Source: Pseudoduganella guangdongensis (GTDB lineage: Bacteria; Pseudomonadota; Gammaproteobacteria; Burkholderiales; Burkholderiaceae_D). Taken from it: a stretch of DNA of 64,000 nt. The stretch covers positions 1 to 64,000 of the forward strand of contig NZ_WWCJ01000015.1 of assembly GCF_009857475.1 (NCBI RefSeq), read 5' to 3'. Shown here piece after piece: positions 17,118-26,121 of the stretch (position 1 is the first letter of the stretch; each line of letters opens with the position of its first letter). The notes beneath the pieces were generated by a model. The model searched no databases and had not been told where the DNA came from. It saw only the letters and a program-made list of their open reading frames with translations. Position numbers and translations under genes: made by a program.

Positions 17118-18509
17118 ATGGAAACTTTCTGGCAGACCTGCTCCGCGCAGTTGGAGCTTGAGCTGACGCCGCAACAATTCAGTGCCTGGATTAAGCCGCT
17201 TGTCCCTCTCGACTTCGAGAATAACAAGCTGCGCGTTGCCGCGCCTAACCGGTTCAAGCTGGATTGGGTAAAAACCCAATTCGCGAGCCGCATCACGGCC
17301 CTGGCCTGCCAGTATTGGGAAACCGTGATCGAGGTGCAGTTCGTGCTCGATCCGCGCACCCATGCGCTGAAAAAGCCCGCCGCACCGGCGGTGATTTCCG
17401 GCCCGCTGAGCGACATCCGCCCGGAAACGCCGGCCGCCGCCGCCGCTCCCACCGCCGCCGCCGAATACTCAAACCCGAGGGGTCGCGAGAACAGCCGCAT
17501 CAACCCGGACCTGACGTTTGACTCCTTCGTTACCGGTAAGGCCAACCAGTTGGCGCGCGCCGCTGCGATCCAGGTGGCGAACAATCCTGGCGTGTCGTAC
17601 AACCCGCTGTTCTTCTACGGCGGCGTAGGCCTGGGTAAGACCCACTTGATCCACGCGATTGGCAACCAGGTGATGGCCGACCAGCCGGGCGCCCGCATCC
17701 GTTACATCCACGCGGAACAGTATGTCCGCGACGTAGTGACCGCCTACCAACGCAAGGGTTTCGACGACTTCAAGCACTATTACCACTCGCTGGATATGCT
17801 GCTGATCGACGATATTCAATTCTTCGGCGGGAAGTCCCGCACGCAGGAAGAATTCTTCTACGCGTTCGAAGCGCTGATCGCGGCCAAGAAGCAGATCATC
17901 ATCACGTCCGATACGTATCCGAAAGAGATCACCGGCATGGACGACCGCCTGATCTCGCGCTTCGACTCCGGCCTGACGGTGGCGATTGAGCCGCCGGAGC
18001 TGGAAATGCGCGTGGCGATTTTGCTGAAGAAGGCGAAGTCGGAAGGCGTGACCCTGAACGACGACGTGGCCTTCTTCGTGGCCAAGCACCTGCGCTCCAA
18101 CGTGCGTGAGCTGGAAGGCGCGCTGCGCAAAATCCTGGCTTACTCGCGTTTCCACGGCAAGGATATCTCGATCGATATCGTGAAAGAGGCGCTGAAGGAC
18201 CTGCTGTCGGTGCAGAACCGCCAGATCTCTGTGGAGAACATCCAGAAGACGGTGGCGGACTTCTTCAACATTAAGGTCGCCGACATGTACTCGAAGCGCC
18301 GCCCGGCGAATATCGCCCGCCCGCGCCAGATTGCCATGTACCTGGCCAAGGAATTGACCCAGAAGTCGCTGCCGGAGATCGGCGAGCTGTTTGGGGGGCG
18401 CGACCACACGACCGTGCTGCACGCGGTGCGTAAGATTGCGGCGGATCGCACCAAGAACCCGGAGTGCAATCACGAGCTGCATGTGCTGGAGCAGACACTG
18501 AAAGGCTAA
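17118..18509 (+). CDS. dnaA: Chromosomal replication initiator DnaA
   Basis: 463 aa AAA+ ATPase that binds DnaA boxes and opens the origin. Domain I about 1-85, Ala/Pro-rich linker about 88-120, AAA+ domain with Walker A GGVGLGKTH (168-176) and Walker B LLIDDIQFF, and a C-terminal DNA-binding helix-turn-helix with the signature GGRDHTTVLHAVRKI. Length is normal. A DnaA box 80 nt upstream suggests autoregulation. Confidence 0.98.
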   Translation: METFWQTCSAQLELELTPQQFSAWIKPLVPLDFENNKLRVAAPNRFKLDWVKTQFASRITALACQYWETVIEVQFVLDPRTHALKKPAAPAVISGPLSDIRPETPAAAAAPTAAAEYSNPRGRENSRINPDLTFDSFVTGKANQLARAAAIQVANNPGVSYNPLFFYGGVGLGKTHLIHAIGNQVMADQPGARIRYIHAEQYVRDVVTAYQRKGFDDFKHYYHSLDMLLIDDIQFFGGKSRTQEEFFYAFEALIAAKKQIIITSDTYPKEITGMDDRLISRFDSGLTVAIEPPELEMRVAILLKKAKSEGVTLNDDVAFFVAKHLRSNVRELEGALRKILAYSRFHGKDISIDIVKEALKDLLSVQNRQISVENIQKTVADFFNIKVADMYSKRRPANIARPRQIAMYLAKELTQKSLPEIGELFGGRDHTTVLHAVRKIAADRTKNPECNHELHVLEQTLKG

Positions 18510-18606
18510 CCCGGTACGGCAGGGTCAGACCCCGGTGCGCGGAAGCCACGGACTTCGGCAAGGAAGGGGTCAGACCCTTGGGTCTGACCCCGGTTTACCG
18601 GGTTCA
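18508..18606. repeat. GGGTCAG palindromic repeat between dnaA and dnaN
   Basis: Starts AACCCGGTA and ends TACCGGGTT (inverted flanks). It contains a half-copy CAGGGTCAGACCCC and a perfect 12-bp hairpin GGGGTCAGACCC/GGGTCTGACCCC (18566-18591). It overlaps the dnaA stop codon. Confidence 0.85.
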
Positions 18607-18668
18607 GCCTGATATACTGTCAAGTTAACAAAAGAACTAACGTAACAACCCATTAACTGAGGATATTT

Positions 18669-19775
18669 ATGCAACTGGTCAAAACCACCCGAGACACGCT
18701 TCTCCGGCCACTGCAGATTGTGAGCGGTATTGTCGAGCGTCGGCACACTATGCCGATTCTGGCCAATATCCTCATCCGCAAGGAAGGCGAAAGCGTCTCT
18801 TTCCTCTCCACCGACACGGAAGTGCAAATCACCACGCTGGCAGACATTGGCTCGGGTGCCGAAGTCACCGGCACCACGGTGGCGGCACGCAAGCTGCTGG
18901 ACATCCTGCGCGCGCTGCCGGAAGCCGGCGACGTGACCATGACCCTGCTGAACAAGCGCCTGACCGTTCAAAGCGGTAAATCGCGCTTCGCCCTGCAGAC
19001 CCTGGCCGCGGAAGAATTCCCGACCGTGCAGCAGGCAGAGAGCTTCAACGCCAGCTTCCAGCTGCCGCAAAAGACCCTGAAGCACCTGTTCAACATGGTG
19101 CACTTCTCGATGGCGCAGCAGGACATTCGCTACTACCTGAACGGCCTGCTGCTGGTATTGGACGGTAACAAAGTCATCGCCGTGGCGACCGACGGCCACC
19201 GCCTGGCTTTCTGCCAGGTCGAGACCGACCAGAACTTCGCCCGCGAAGAAGTGATCATCCCGCGCAAGACCATCATCGAGCTGCAACGCCTGCTGGAAGA
19301 GTCGGACGACGCCGTGTCGCTGGACATCGCCGCTTCGCAAGTGAAGCTGCAGTTCGCGGACATTGAACTGATCTCCAAGCTGGTGGAAGGCAAATTCCCT
19401 GACTACACCCGCGTGATCCCGAAAGGCTACGTCAACAACTTCACCATTGGCCGCGAAGAGCTGCTGCGCTCCCTGCAGCGCGCCGCGATCATGACCAGCG
19501 ATAAGTTCAAAGGCGTGCGCTGCATCATCACCCCGGGCTCGCTGAAGATTTCTTCCACCAATGCGGACCAGGAAGAAGCGGTCGAAGAACTGGAAATCGA
19601 CTACGGCGGCGACAGCGTGGACATCGGCTTCAACGTGACCTATTTGCTGGACGTGCTGAATAACCTGAAGTGCGACCAGGTCAACGTGGCGCTGGGCGAC
19701 AGCAACTCGTCGGCCCTGATCTCGATTCCTGAGAATCCAGACTTCAAGTATGTAGTTATGCCGATGCGCATTTAA
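18669..19775 (+). CDS. dnaN: DNA polymerase III beta sliding clamp
   Basis: 368 aa ring-forming processivity clamp with three repeated clamp domains. It begins MQLVKTTRDTLLRPL, has the conserved DGHRLAFCQ region, and ends with the hydrophobic-pocket terminus NPDFKYVVMPMRI. Length is standard. It lies between dnaA and gyrB with long repeat-bearing gaps on both sides. Confidence 0.98.
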   Translation: MQLVKTTRDTLLRPLQIVSGIVERRHTMPILANILIRKEGESVSFLSTDTEVQITTLADIGSGAEVTGTTVAARKLLDILRALPEAGDVTMTLLNKRLTVQSGKSRFALQTLAAEEFPTVQQAESFNASFQLPQKTLKHLFNMVHFSMAQQDIRYYLNGLLLVLDGNKVIAVATDGHRLAFCQVETDQNFAREEVIIPRKTIIELQRLLEESDDAVSLDIAASQVKLQFADIELISKLVEGKFPDYTRVIPKGYVNNFTIGREELLRSLQRAAIMTSDKFKGVRCIITPGSLKISSTNADQEEAVEELEIDYGGDSVDIGFNVTYLLDVLNNLKCDQVNVALGDSNSSALISIPENPDFKYVVMPMRI

Positions 19776-19887
19776 ACCCGGTAAGTCTGGGTCAGACCCA
19801 AGGGTCTGACCCAAATATGCCGGAGCCCCAGGCCGTAGAGCCGCCAAGGGTCTGACCCTTGGGTCTGACCCCGGTTTACCGGGTTTA
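19773..19887. repeat. GGGTCAG palindromic repeat between dnaN and gyrB
   Basis: Two hairpins (GGGTCAGACCC/GGGTCTGACCC at about 19790-19813 and a GGGTCTGACCC-rich unit at 19847-19872) are bracketed by AAACCCGGTAA and TTACCGGGTTT. The left end overlaps the dnaN stop. Same layout as the copies at 14077-14187 and 18508-18606. Confidence 0.85.
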
Positions 19888-19920
19888 GAAGAAGAAATTC
19901 GTTAAGAGAGAAAGCAGTCC

Positions 19921-22416
19921 ATGTCCGAAAGCCACAACGAACAACCAAAGGCCAAAGCAGAAGAATACGGCGCCGCCTCGATCCAGATCCTGGAAGGCCT
20001 GGAAGCAGTCCGCAAGCGTCCCGGCATGTACATCGGCGACACGTCCGACGGCACCGGCTTGCACCACCTGGTATTCGAGGTGCTGGACAACTCGATTGAC
20101 GAATCCCTGGCCGGCCACTGCACCGAGATCCACGTCACCATCCACAGCGACAACTCGATCTCGATCACCGACAACGGCCGCGGCATTCCAGTCGGCCTGA
20201 AGATGGACGACAAGCACGAGCCAAAACGCTCCGCAGCCGAAATCGTGCTGACCGAGCTGCATGCCGGCGGCAAGTTCGACCAGAACTCGTATAAAGTCTC
20301 CGGCGGCCTGCACGGCGTGGGCGTGAGCTGCGTGAACGCACTGTCCAAGCTGCTGCGCGTGACCATCCGCCGCGACGGCAAAGTGCACCAGATGGAATTC
20401 GTGCGCGGCGTACCGCAGAACCGCGAACTGGAAATGCGCGACGGCGTGCAAGTCTCCCCGATCAAAGTGATCGGCGAAACCGACAAGCGCGGCACCGACG
20501 TGCACTTCTGGGCCGACGAAGAGATCTTCACGCACGTGGAATTCCACTACGAGATCCTGGCCAAGCGTATCCGCGAACTGTCCTTCCTGAACAACGGCGT
20601 CAACATCAAGCTGACCGACCAGCGCAACGGCAAGGAAGAAGTTTTTGCATTTGAAGGCGGCACCCGCGGCTTCGTTGAATACATCAACAAAGCCAAGACC
20701 GTGCTGCACCCGACCGTGTTCCAGGCCACCGGCGAACGCCAGTCCGACCAGAACACCACGATCTCGGTGGACGTCTCCATGCAATGGAACGACGCCTTCA
20801 ACGAACAGGTACTCTGCTTCACCAACAACATTCCGCAGCGCGACGGCGGCACCCACCTGACCGGCCTGCGCGCGGCAATGACCCGCGTGATCAACAAGTA
20901 CATCGACGAGAACGACTTCGCCAAGAAGGCCAAGGTTGAAATCGCCGGCGACGACATGCGCGAAGGCCTGACCTGCGTGCTGTCCGTGAAAGTACCGGAG
21001 CCAAAGTTCTCCAGCCAGACCAAAGACAAGCTGGTGTCGTCCGAAGTGCGCGGCCCGGTCGAAGAGATCGTCGCCAAGACGCTGACCGACTTCCTGATGG
21101 AAAAGCCGAACGACGCCAAGATCATCTGCGGCAAGATCGTGGAAGCAGCACGCGCCCGTGAAGCCGCGCGCAAAGCCCGCGACCTGACCCGCCGCAAAGG
21201 CATCATGGACGGCCTGGGCCTCTCCGCCAAGCTGGCCGACTGCCAGGAAAAAGACCCGGCCCTGTCCGAACTGTACATCGTCGAGGGTGACTCCGCAGGC
21301 GGCTCCGCCAAGCAGGGCCGCGACCGTAAGTTCCAGGCTATCCTGCCACTGCGCGGTAAAGTGCTGAACGTGGAAAAGGCGCGCTTCGAGAAGATGCTGT
21401 CGTCCGAGCAGATCACCACCCTGATCGCCACCTTGGGCACCAGCATCGGCGCCGATGAATTCAATATCGAGAAGCTGCGCTACCACCGCATCATCATCAT
21501 GACCGACGCGGACGTCGACGGCGCCCACATTCGCACCCTGCTGCTGACCCTCTTCTACCGCCAGATGCCGCAACTGGTCGAGCGCGGCCACATCTACATT
21601 GCACAGCCGCCGCTGTACAAAGTGAAGGCCGGCCGCGATGAGCGCTACCTGAAGGACGACCTGGAAGAAGCCGGCTACATGATGAACGTAGCGCTGAACA
21701 CCGCCGTGCTCACCCCGCGCGAAGGCGCCGACGTGATCCAGGGCGAAGCGCTGGGCGAACTGGCACGCACCTACAACATGGCCAACGCCATCATGACCCG
21801 CCTGACCCGCGTGATCGACCGCGCCGCGCTGACCGCCATCATGACCGGCGTAACGCTCGACTTGTCGACCATCGACGCAGCCCAGGCATCCGCCAAGGCA
21901 CTGGTCGACAACATCAACGACAGCGCCGTTACCGTCCGCGTGACCACCGACGAACTGTCCGAGAAGCACACCCTGCGCATCGAGCGCCTGCACCACGGTA
22001 ACGTGAAGGTATCCTCGATCGACGCCGACTTCGTGCAAGGCGCCGACTACCGCGTGCTGGCCGACGCCGCCGCCACCTTCACCGGCCTGATCGGCGATGG
22101 CGCCGTGATCCGCCGCGGCGAAGGCGAGCGCACCAAGGAAAGCGCCGTGGTCGACTTCCACCACGCCATGCAATGGCTGCGCGAAGAAGCCGAACGTACC
22201 GTCAGCAAGCAGCGCTACAAAGGTCTGGGCGAGATGAATCCAGAGCAGCTGTGGGAAACCACCATGGACCCAACCGTCCGCCGTCTGTTGAAAGTGCAGA
22301 TCGAAGATGCGATTGCCGCGGATCAGATCTTCACCACGCTGATGGGTGACGATGTGGAACCACGCCGCAACTTCATTGAGACCAACGCGCTGCGCGCCGG
22401 TAACATCGACGTATAA
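19921..22416 (+). CDS. gyrB: DNA gyrase subunit B
   Basis: 831 aa ATPase subunit of gyrase. The GHKL ATPase domain (DNGRGIP, GGLHGVGVSCVNAL), the transducer, the TOPRIM domain (EGDSAGGSA, DADVDGAHIRTLLLT) and the C-terminal KQRYKGLGEMNPEQLWETTMDP are all intact. The insert after the TOPRIM core (about 580-730) is typical of Gram-negative GyrB. Ends at a strong terminator; the accessory island begins just beyond. Confidence 0.98.
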   Translation: MSESHNEQPKAKAEEYGAASIQILEGLEAVRKRPGMYIGDTSDGTGLHHLVFEVLDNSIDESLAGHCTEIHVTIHSDNSISITDNGRGIPVGLKMDDKHEPKRSAAEIVLTELHAGGKFDQNSYKVSGGLHGVGVSCVNALSKLLRVTIRRDGKVHQMEFVRGVPQNRELEMRDGVQVSPIKVIGETDKRGTDVHFWADEEIFTHVEFHYEILAKRIRELSFLNNGVNIKLTDQRNGKEEVFAFEGGTRGFVEYINKAKTVLHPTVFQATGERQSDQNTTISVDVSMQWNDAFNEQVLCFTNNIPQRDGGTHLTGLRAAMTRVINKYIDENDFAKKAKVEIAGDDMREGLTCVLSVKVPEPKFSSQTKDKLVSSEVRGPVEEIVAKTLTDFLMEKPNDAKIICGKIVEAARAREAARKARDLTRRKGIMDGLGLSAKLADCQEKDPALSELYIVEGDSAGGSAKQGRDRKFQAILPLRGKVLNVEKARFEKMLSSEQITTLIATLGTSIGADEFNIEKLRYHRIIIMTDADVDGAHIRTLLLTLFYRQMPQLVERGHIYIAQPPLYKVKAGRDERYLKDDLEEAGYMMNVALNTAVLTPREGADVIQGEALGELARTYNMANAIMTRLTRVIDRAALTAIMTGVTLDLSTIDAAQASAKALVDNINDSAVTVRVTTDELSEKHTLRIERLHHGNVKVSSIDADFVQGADYRVLADAAATFTGLIGDGAVIRRGEGERTKESAVVDFHHAMQWLREEAERTVSKQRYKGLGEMNPEQLWETTMDPTVRRLLKVQIEDAIAADQIFTTLMGDDVEPRRNFIETNALRAGNIDV

Positions 22417-22530
22417 AATATTGTGTAGCAGGAGCCATAACCTGAGATTTTGAAACGCATCCGTTGAGATTTCTATCTACGGATATGCTTCAATAGCTCA
22501 GGGCTGCCAGCCCTACAACGACTTGCAAAA

Positions 22531-22562
22531 AAGCCCACGAGTTTCGATTCGTGGGCTTTTTT
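22531..22562 (+). terminator. Rho-independent terminator downstream of gyrB
   Basis: Stem AAGCCCACGA/TCGTGGGCTT with loop GTTTCGAT, followed by TTTT. The A-tract on its left side would let it also end leftward transcription from the FRG gene at 22602. Confidence 0.88.
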
Positions 22563-22601
22563 GTTCGCAGATCCTGCGACTCCAAACTTTCGGAATTCGT
22601 T

Positions 22602-23774
22602 TCATTCCGTGTTTTCCCATCGTGGATGCTTGTCAGGCGTCACTTGATATAGACGCTTCGCGTCAGCCGCCTGAACATGCAGTTCGGGGAAGAGCTGGCT
22701 ATGAGTTATGCCCAAGTGTGCTAACTCTCGAAGAATGAGCTCCTTACTTCCAGCCGCTATCCTGACCCTATGCACTTGCTGGGCATCTTCAAGCGACCAG
22801 TGCTCTGTCCTCCCTGGAGGGAAAATCACAAACGCGCCTTGCTGGCGACGAATGCGTTCGTTGTTCAGCGGTGAATGGACGAAGTAGAAATAGGTGAATT
22901 GAGAAAGTAGACTATGGACAGCGCCATTTCCGTCGTGACGCCGGATACGCAACTGCTCGCAGATCTTACCGACAAGGTCATCTCTTAGCTGATTGAAGTC
23001 CCGATAAAACCGCAAAATGAATAGATTCAGCTGCTGAGCAAGATGAGCCTGATCACTGCTTTCTGCCGCCTTCGTTTCGCCGCCAAAATGATGATCCCAC
23101 TTATTCACGAAGGGCGCGGTTGCCGTTTCAATAGCCCGAAGAACCGCAGCTGTAACCACTAGATCGTGATTTTCTGCCACCCCTTGCAGCGAGCCAATAC
23201 ATTGATCCAAAAATCCGTGAAACTCGTCTTCAAATGCATGACGCCCCTCCTTCGGCAACTGAGCGCGGCGAAACACGAAGAAGTTTAGGAAATGCGTTAT
23301 GGTTTGGCTGGCAATAAATGCAAAATCGGCGGCACGTTCGATTCCGGCATAGGCTGCGTCGGGGACATCAGACTGATAGTCAACCCATTCTCGTTTCCGC
23401 GGGAAAAACATGACTTCACCGTCCACACCAAGCTTACCAAGGCACGCAAAATACAATGCCACGAGCGGACTGGCCGTAATGTCGAGAAGCCTTGTCGGTA
23501 ACTCGAAGTGCTGCATTCGAACCAGGCGCTCAAAAAGGCTCTGGTCTTCGTAGAACGCTGCTGGCGAACGACGAAGCATTTCTTCGTATAGCTGATGTTC
23601 TCTTTCGCGGTAGCTGCGGCCGTCTTGATCCCTTCGATAAACACCCGGTTCCAATCGATAGCTTGCGTCGGAATGCCCTCTATAGAAGAAAACACATTCC
23701 TGCTCAAGCAAATCGGCACGCATGCTTTCCACCCAGTGCATAAATTCCGCTAGCGATTTCACTTCTTGCGACAT
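22602..23774 (-). CDS. FRG-domain protein
   Basis: 390 aa. An N-terminal FRG domain (named for Phe-Arg-Gly): FYRGHSDASYRLEPGVYRR at about 28-46, and further on FELPTRLLDITASPLVALYFAC, the conserved H/Q-x-PTRLLDWT-like block. FRG proteins are common in phage-defence islands and prophages, and their activity is unknown. The C-terminal half (about 180-390) resembles other FRG proteins in being helical and without a recognisable catalytic motif. A stand-alone leftward gene at the island edge, with a 9-bp inverted repeat 28-77 nt upstream of its start. Lower-GC codon use than gyrB suggests transfer. Confidence 0.8.
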   Translation of the reverse strand: MSQEVKSLAEFMHWVESMRADLLEQECVFFYRGHSDASYRLEPGVYRRDQDGRSYREREHQLYEEMLRRSPAAFYEDQSLFERLVRMQHFELPTRLLDITASPLVALYFACLGKLGVDGEVMFFPRKREWVDYQSDVPDAAYAGIERAADFAFIASQTITHFLNFFVFRRAQLPKEGRHAFEDEFHGFLDQCIGSLQGVAENHDLVVTAAVLRAIETATAPFVNKWDHHFGGETKAAESSDQAHLAQQLNLFILRFYRDFNQLRDDLVGKICEQLRIRRHDGNGAVHSLLSQFTYFYFVHSPLNNERIRRQQGAFVIFPPGRTEHWSLEDAQQVHRVRIAAGSKELILRELAHLGITHSQLFPELHVQAADAKRLYQVTPDKHPRWENTE

Positions 23775-24342
23775 TAAGTTCCCCGGTCATGATCCTGATC
23801 TTGCAGGATGCAACATCGATCGATTTCGTGCAAGTCCATCAACATCCTGCACCTTCACGGCAACGGGACCAAAGTGGAACTCGTGAAAACTACCAGTGAA
23901 TTGTTGAGGAGGAACGGCGGGGCGGTAAAGATTCATAAAGGAGACCGGCGCATTCCAAGAAGAACGAACCTATCCGCGATCCGCAGACCCCAAAAAATCC
24001 CCAGGATGAGATGTCCTTCCGACGGGAGTCTTGCATTTAAGGGGGAGCAAATTTGAGATTCTCTGCCCCCCACTCGACATCACGTGCCTTGTATATCCCC
24101 CTGGGTCGTTCACTGGATTTGGGCAAAGTACCCCATTTTGCTTTCAATTCTCGATGGCAAACGGTCATATCCAGCGCTTGCATCCACATGTCCAACGACG
24201 GTTGCAGCATCACCTTTGTCCGGGCCTTAGACATGGATTAAATTTGATGTACATTACTTACTTGACGCTACCAAATATTTTTCAGAATATCAGTGTTCAC
24301 GTTCCAATTGTTTTATTATCAAAATAACCACCGAGGGCAATA
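23775..24342. other. Long intergenic region with inverted repeat
   Basis: About 570 bases between the FRG gene and the Pro-rich small gene. Seen: a perfect 9-bp inverted repeat TGCAGGATG (23802-23810) and CATCCTGCA (23843-23851), and, on the minus strand, a possible 65-codon frame at 24037-24234. A weak promoter-like TTGACG (24262-24267) with GAATAT 17 nt on lies before the small gene. The rest shows no gene; it may be remnant sequence. Confidence 0.5.
24037..24234 (-). CDS. Possible small hypothetical protein
   Basis: 65 codons beginning MSKARTKVML and ending AENLKFAPP. Met-, Lys- and Arg-rich with no recognised domain. No clear ribosome-binding site. It could be a decayed fragment of a mobile-element gene or chance. 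Included only because it fills an otherwise empty gap. Confidence 0.25.
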   Translation of the reverse strand: MSKARTKVMLQPSLDMWMQALDMTVCHRELKAKWGTLPKSSERPRGIYKARDVEWGAENLKFAPP

Positions 24343-24507
24343 ATGACAGTACCAAAAAAGCCGGGATCGACACCAGTCACACCAAGTAAACCTGCTCCTA
24401 GGCCGGCACAAGACGGTGCTTTAGGAAACAAGGCGCCACCGCGTGATCAAGTCAGGTCTACGACGGTCACGCAACGTGTTCCAACTCCTCCGCCAACAAA
24501 AAAATGA
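24343..24507 (+). CDS. 54-aa Pro/Thr/Lys-rich small protein
   Basis: 54 aa, with a GAGGG ribosome-binding site just upstream of ATG 24343. The composition is extreme: Pro, Thr, Lys and Gln dominate (begins MTVPKKPGSTPVTPSKP, ends PTPPPTKK), so it should be disordered. Its TGA overlaps the ATG of the next gene (ATGA), strong evidence that it is translated and coupled to the 2TM protein. No known function. Possible roles are a partner or regulatory peptide of the membrane protein. Confidence 0.6.
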   Translation: MTVPKKPGSTPVTPSKPAPRPAQDGALGNKAPPRDQVRSTTVTQRVPTPPPTKK

Positions 24508-25163
24508 ACTCGAGTGAGCCGCCCAGCGACGTTAGTTTAAAGCTAAATGAGGTCAAATTTAGGGCCGAGCTGTCCGCGCTTTATCATCAGAAACGTGAAC
24601 GCTTTTTTGAGCTATTTGACAAACTGAGCAAGGTTGCTAACTTGTTTGCCGGTTCTGCCGCCTTATGGAAGGCCGCCGATTCGAAATCTCTCTCGGCGGT
24701 CGCAATAGTTATGAGCGTATCGTCCGCCTTAGCGTTGGTATTTTCCTGGTCCGAAAGGGCGAGACGTCACAGCGAATTAGCGAGAAGTTACCGAGATGTA
24801 TTAACAAAAATTGCACTAGAAGGAGAAGAGTCGCTCGAGCTGAAGACAATAAACTCATGGGCAAGCGAACTGTGCGCAATTGAAGCGAAGGAGCCTCCTT
24901 CGCTTGCGGCGCTCGTTGTTGCATGCCATAACGAGCTGGCAATCGCGCGCAACCAAGATTCTGAATATCACCCACAAAGTCTTTTGGTGCGATGCAGTAT
25001 GCATTACTTCGACTTGCCGCATGCTCCAAAAAAACTCAACGTCGTTTCTAGCTCAGATGCACAGTCCTATACTGGAGGAGCCTTGAAGTTTTCCCTTGGT
25101 TTGGTTGTAGGAATAGCTTCATGTGCCATCGCTTATGGGATGAGTGATGGAATTCTGCCCTAA
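24504..25163 (+). CDS. Putative 2TM (SLATT-like) membrane protein
   Basis: 219 aa. A charged N-terminal helix (LSALYHQKRERFFELFDKLSKV, about 19-40) is followed by one or two hydrophobic helices (about 44-80, SAVAIVMSVSSALALVFSW), a soluble helical region beginning SERARRHSELARSYRDVLTKI, and a C-terminal hydrophobic helix (about 190-215). This arrangement recalls SLATT/S-2TM effectors that form membrane pores in nucleotide-activated defence systems. The family match is by pattern only. Translationally coupled to the 54-aa protein; no nucleotide cyclase is adjacent. Confidence 0.5.
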   Translation: MNSSEPPSDVSLKLNEVKFRAELSALYHQKRERFFELFDKLSKVANLFAGSAALWKAADSKSLSAVAIVMSVSSALALVFSWSERARRHSELARSYRDVLTKIALEGEESLELKTINSWASELCAIEAKEPPSLAALVVACHNELAIARNQDSEYHPQSLLVRCSMHYFDLPHAPKKLNVVSSSDAQSYTGGALKFSLGLVVGIASCAIAYGMSDGILP

Positions 25164-25233
25164 ACTCGAAAAAACGGGCTCCGTTCGTGGAGGTCAATCT
25201 GGATAATCTAAGGAACCGTCCGAATAGCGCTGA

Positions 25234-25599
25234 TTAACCATCGCTCACACCCCAAACTGTCGTCCGACGAGCCGCTACAAGGCGCGTCAGCATCGCGACA
25301 TTTTTCCAGACCATATCCATCGTAATGCGGCTCTGCCGCGCAACCTGGCTGCATGCCATGATTACGATTTGAAGCGGGACTTCGTCGAAGAGCGTGCACA
25401 CGTGCGCGAAAAACTTGCTTGGGACCCGGCCCGTCGATAAAGCATCAACCACGGCCAGTTCATCCATCGCATCGCTATAGCTGACACTGGCGGCCTGTGC
25501 TGCCATCCAAACCCAGCGACGCTCCCCAAGTGGCTGCAACGTTTCGGTATCCAATCCAAGCACCCGTGAAGGTACCCACACGATCGGTTTCATCATCAT
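25234..25599 (-). CDS. Unrecognised 121-aa protein, second gene of a pair
   Basis: 121 aa from the first of three consecutive ATG codons (25599, 25596, 25593). The first overlaps the upstream stop by 4 nt. Features: an N-terminal segment with ERRWVWMAAQAASVSYSDAMDEL, then helical regions and a Met/Val-rich middle; no signal peptide or clear membrane helix. A decayed copy of part of this gene appears at about 28345-28510 on the other side of the retron. Function not recognised. Confidence 0.5.
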   Translation of the reverse strand: MMMKPIVWVPSRVLGLDTETLQPLGERRWVWMAAQAASVSYSDAMDELAVVDALSTGRVPSKFFAHVCTLFDEVPLQIVIMACSQVARQSRITMDMVWKNVAMLTRLVAARRTTVWGVSDG

Positions 25600-26048
25600 T
25601 TCCGCATGGCCGCACTAATGAAAGCAGCTGAAATGGACGCTACCGCCGCGAGCACAGCGACGGTGATTGGAATGATGACAGTCTTCCACGCTTCCTTGCG
25701 CTGAGTTTGCTGCGCGTGAAGATCCACTGCTAGTGCCATTAATTTTGCGGTGGTATCCGCATGAAGGGTCGGCCTGAGTTCGTCTCCGTTATCGTTGGAA
25801 ACTGGCTCTTGGACATTCCTCGCTATCAATGAGACGTGGGCTCGCCTCTTCCCTTCTGGTTTAACGCGGAAAAACTCGCGGTGCTGCAAGCCGATCTCAA
25901 TCCAGGACGACGCACTAGAGGGCGTCCCCTGCAACTCTTGAACAAGGCCTTCTTCGCTTCGACGCGTCATTGGCGAAAGAGCTAAGGCCTGAATTAAAGC
26001 AAGCACGTCAGGCAATCGGCCTTCTATGAGGTACGGGTGCGTTTTCAT
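25596..26048 (-). CDS. Unrecognised 150-aa protein with C-terminal membrane helix
   Basis: 150 aa, first gene of a two-gene leftward unit. Residues 1-80 look like a small winged-helix or RNA-binding-like fold (RLPDVLALIQALALS, EIGLQHREFFRVKP). A polar stretch follows and then a single hydrophobic helix near the C terminus (about 123-147, VIIPITVAVLAAVASISAAF). A tail-anchored membrane protein is likely. It diverges from the retron, sharing the 140-base control region that holds a 17-nt palindrome. Confidence 0.5.
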   Translation of the reverse strand: MKTHPYLIEGRLPDVLALIQALALSPMTRRSEEGLVQELQGTPSSASSWIEIGLQHREFFRVKPEGKRRAHVSLIARNVQEPVSNDNGDELRPTLHADTTAKLMALAVDLHAQQTQRKEAWKTVIIPITVAVLAAVASISAAFISAAMRK

Positions 26049-26121
26049 AGTTAATACTCATTGAGATAGTGGGCGCCAGTATACGACGTGATTACTTTAA
26101 TCAAAGTACTCAAGCAGTCAC

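Noticed and set aside
19885..22173. Minus-strand frame of 762 codons opposite gyrB
   Set aside because: Antisense of a conserved gene; composition is unnatural.
22480..22520. tRNA-like stretch (AATAGCTCAGGGCTGCCAGCCC)
   Set aside because: No cloverleaf can be drawn; only a short GGGCT hairpin exists.
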